A stretch of DNA of 55,921 nucleotides from [Streptosporangium] indianense (GTDB taxonomy: Bacteria; Actinomycetota; Actinomycetes; Streptomycetales; Streptomycetaceae). Position 1 is the stretch's first letter, and each line of letters opens with the position of its first letter. The DNA lies in the NCBI RefSeq assembly GCF_021474405.1, contig NZ_JAKEIO010000041.1, forward strand, positions 1-55,921, given 5' to 3'. The notes beneath the pieces are model-generated. The model searched no databases. It was not told the DNA's origin and saw only the letters and a program-made list of their open reading frames with translations. A program made the position numbers and the translations under genes. Positions 54,416 through 55,921 of this stretch are shown in pieces.

Positions 54416-54775
54416 CTAGATCGGAAACCTCCGTTCGTTCCGGTCGATCTTCGCGTCCAGTGCCGCCAGCGGGTCGATGCCGAGCACCTCGCACAGCTGG
54501 AGCAGATACGCGAGCACGTCGGCGACCTCGTCCGTGACGCGGTGCGCGGTGTCCGGGTCGGCCATCACCCGCGCCGACTCCTCGGGCGTCAACCACTGGA
54601 AGATCTCGACCAGTTCGGACGCCTCGACGCTGAGGGCCGAGGCCAGGTTCTTGGGCGTGTGGTACGGCTGCCACTTCCGGGCGGCGGCGAATTCGGCCAG
54701 CCGTCGCTGCAGGGTCGCCACGTCCGGGGGTTCGCCGCTGGGGCCGGGCTGCGATGCGTCCAGTGGATCAGTCAC
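54416..54775 (-). CDS. MazG-like nucleotide pyrophosphohydrolase
   Basis: 119 aa all-alpha NTP pyrophosphatase of the MazG/RS21-C6 (dCTPase) type, which would clean up non-canonical or excess nucleotides. The metal-binding helix is visible as SVEASELVEIFQWL (Glu-x-x-Glu) with the second acidic helix DEVADVLAYLLQLCEVLGID. Opening LQRRLAEFAAARKWQPYHTPKNLA is typical. GTG 54775 overlaps the 3' end of the upstream ATPase gene by 8 nt, so they are co-translated. Confidence in substrate is low. Confidence 0.88.
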   Translation of the reverse strand: MTDPLDASQPGPSGEPPDVATLQRRLAEFAAARKWQPYHTPKNLASALSVEASELVEIFQWLTPEESARVMADPDTAHRVTDEVADVLAYLLQLCEVLGIDPLAALDAKIDRNERRFPI

Positions 54776-55919
54776 GGTCCAGGTGTACCACCGTGACCCC
54801 TTCCGTCCCCTCGGCACACGAGCCGTCGCCGACCGCGCCGACGAGCCGGATGTGCCCCCGCCGGCACATCCGCGCCGCGAGGCCCAGCAACTGCCGTTGC
54901 TGCCGCGGGTCCAGACCCCGGTCGAAGCCGTCGGCGAGGATGGTGAGTGTCTGGAGTGCGGCGGGCACCTCGCCGGCCGGATCGACCTCCAGCACACCGG
55001 GTCCGGTGAGGAGGACCAACGCGAAGGCGAGGTAGCGGAGTTCGCCGTGCCCCAGCCGGCCCAGGTCCGTGTGGAGGCCGTTGCCCCGGTCGACCGCGGC
55101 GGTGACCGTTCCGTCGCCGTTCAGCCGGGCGAGCACGTCCGTCACCGGCCCGGCGCAGCCGGACCGGGCCGCCGCCACGAACTGCGCGTGCCGTCGCCCG
55201 CACTCGGTGCGGGTGCGCCACAGCACGTCCGCGAGGTTGCCGCAGCCGCCCAGGAGGCGGCCGGAGCCGGCCTGGACGGGGCCGCGCATGAGGGCGGGCT
55301 GTGGGTCGCAGGCGAAGGCGGAGCGCAGGGCCACCACCATCTGCTCGGCCGCGGCCAGCACCCTGCGCTGCCCGGGCGTCGTGCCGGCGACGCGCAGGGG
55401 CAGCAGGGCGGTGCCGAGCCGGTCGTCCGGGAGCGGGCCGCGGGTCACGGGCGTCGGCCCGGCCGTGTGCCAGGCGGCCTGCACGGCGCGCTTGCCCGGG
55501 TCGCGCAGCGCGGTCTCCAGGAGGATCAGGCCGTCGGCCGTCAGCCGCTCGCCCACGACGCGCAGTTCGGGTTCGGCCTGTACGGCGACGTCGAGGCGGA
55601 CGGGGCCGGCGGGGCCGTCGGCCGTGCAGCCGATGCGGAAGCCCCGCCGGCGCTGGGCGTCGGGCCGGGCCCGCTCCGGTACGCAGGCGACGGGATCGGG
55701 GAAGGCCGCACCGAGCTCGGCGCCGCCCCCGAGCCGGGCGAGGGCCTCGTACGCCCGCAGCGCGCTGGTCTTGCCGGAGCCGCTCCGACCGGCGAGGAGG
55801 GTGAAGGGTCCTAGCGGGAACGCGGCGCGGCGGTGGGTGGTGAAGGCGGCCAGCCGCAATTCGGTGACGCAGGGGCGGTCGGGACGGTCGGGATCGGGGT
55901 GGTCGGGGGGTACGGGCAC
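54768..55919 (-). CDS. AAA/RecF-like ATPase, start near the window edge
   Basis: 383 aa in the window. Walker A GRSGSGKTSAL near residues 44-54, a central variable lid, a signature-like GHGELRYLAFALVLL near 286-300 and a Walker-B-like TILADGFDRGLDPRQQRQLL near 330-349. It is of the SMC/RecF-like AAA_21 group often found in defence or DNA-maintenance genes, but no partner nuclease is visible. The GTG at 55919 may not be the true start; the gene could begin beyond the edge. It overlaps the MazG-like gene by 8 nt. Confidence 0.75.
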   Translation of the reverse strand: MPVPPDHPDPDRPDRPCVTELRLAAFTTHRRAAFPLGPFTLLAGRSGSGKTSALRAYEALARLGGGAELGAAFPDPVACVPERARPDAQRRRGFRIGCTADGPAGPVRLDVAVQAEPELRVVGERLTADGLILLETALRDPGKRAVQAAWHTAGPTPVTRGPLPDDRLGTALLPLRVAGTTPGQRRVLAAAEQMVVALRSAFACDPQPALMRGPVQAGSGRLLGGCGNLADVLWRTRTECGRRHAQFVAAARSGCAGPVTDVLARLNGDGTVTAAVDRGNGLHTDLGRLGHGELRYLAFALVLLTGPGVLEVDPAGEVPAALQTLTILADGFDRGLDPRQQRQLLGLAARMCRRGHIRLVGAVGDGSCAEGTEGVTVVHLDRD

Positions 55920-55921
55920 GG

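Overview
The window is a stretch of chromosome from a Streptomyces-type actinomycete. The evidence is very high GC with G/C in nearly every third codon position, frequent GTG and TTG starts, GTGA/ATGA stop-start overlaps, rare TTA codons, Streptomyces small-protein families (DUF5999-, DUF4236- and DUF6099-like), F420-type LLM enzymes and RsbW-like ATPases. From memory, the content resembles the S. coelicolor SCO5975-SCO6007 neighbourhood (arcA, argF, murA2, acnA, ngcEFG). I ran no database search.

Layout. (1) 1-8.7 kb: ngcEFG-type GlcNAc/chitobiose importer genes (minus strand), divergent from a secreted GH92 alpha-mannosidase with discoidin domains. A DasR-like dre element and a LacI-type palindrome lie between them. 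A small MmpS-like lipoprotein follows. (2) 9-18.3 kb: a secreted AA10 lytic polysaccharide monooxygenase with a CBM2 and a perfect CebR box; then a large PAS/GAF/PP2C/HATPase regulator whose stop overlaps the start of a xylose/ribose-type ABC set, followed by a second, unrelated sugar-binding lipoprotein. (3) 18.3-24.5 kb: aconitase, with an iron-box-like element and a perfect TamR-like palindrome upstream; DUF4236; an Xre-MurA fusion; DUF488; a secreted protein. (4) 24.8-30.8 kb: a tight three-gene PLP/sulfur operon (Y4yA-like decarboxylase fold, CysK-rhodanese fusion, SufS-like desulfurase), a methyltransferase, a histidine-rich protein, a truncated secreted protein and DUF5999. (5) 30.8-44.7 kb: a CoA-thioester aromatic-acid route (RidA-like, acyl-CoA dehydrogenase, CoA ligase, PaaX-type regulator; then aminobenzoyl/salicylyl-CoA monooxygenase-reductase and enoyl-CoA hydratase). 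It is interrupted by a YihY membrane protein, modABC, an NDH-2-like flavoprotein and an ECF41 sigma factor. The two halves share the same promoter element. (6) 44.9-55.9 kb: an RsbW-like ATPase, arginine deiminase plus ornithine carbamoyltransferase, the Pnkp-Hen1 RNA-repair pair, an LLM oxidoreductase, a DUF6099-like protein, a MazG-like pyrophosphohydrolase and an AAA ATPase running to the right edge.

How it fits together. The left third is mostly polysaccharide and amino-sugar scavenging, with recognisable catabolite-type operators. The strongest candidates for something undescribed are the PLP/sulfur operon and the split aromatic-CoA regulon. Several local tandem duplications (33, 44, 45 and 29 bp) and short interspersed repeats show recent small-scale rearrangement. 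I saw no tRNA, rRNA, CRISPR array, prophage or intact insertion sequence.
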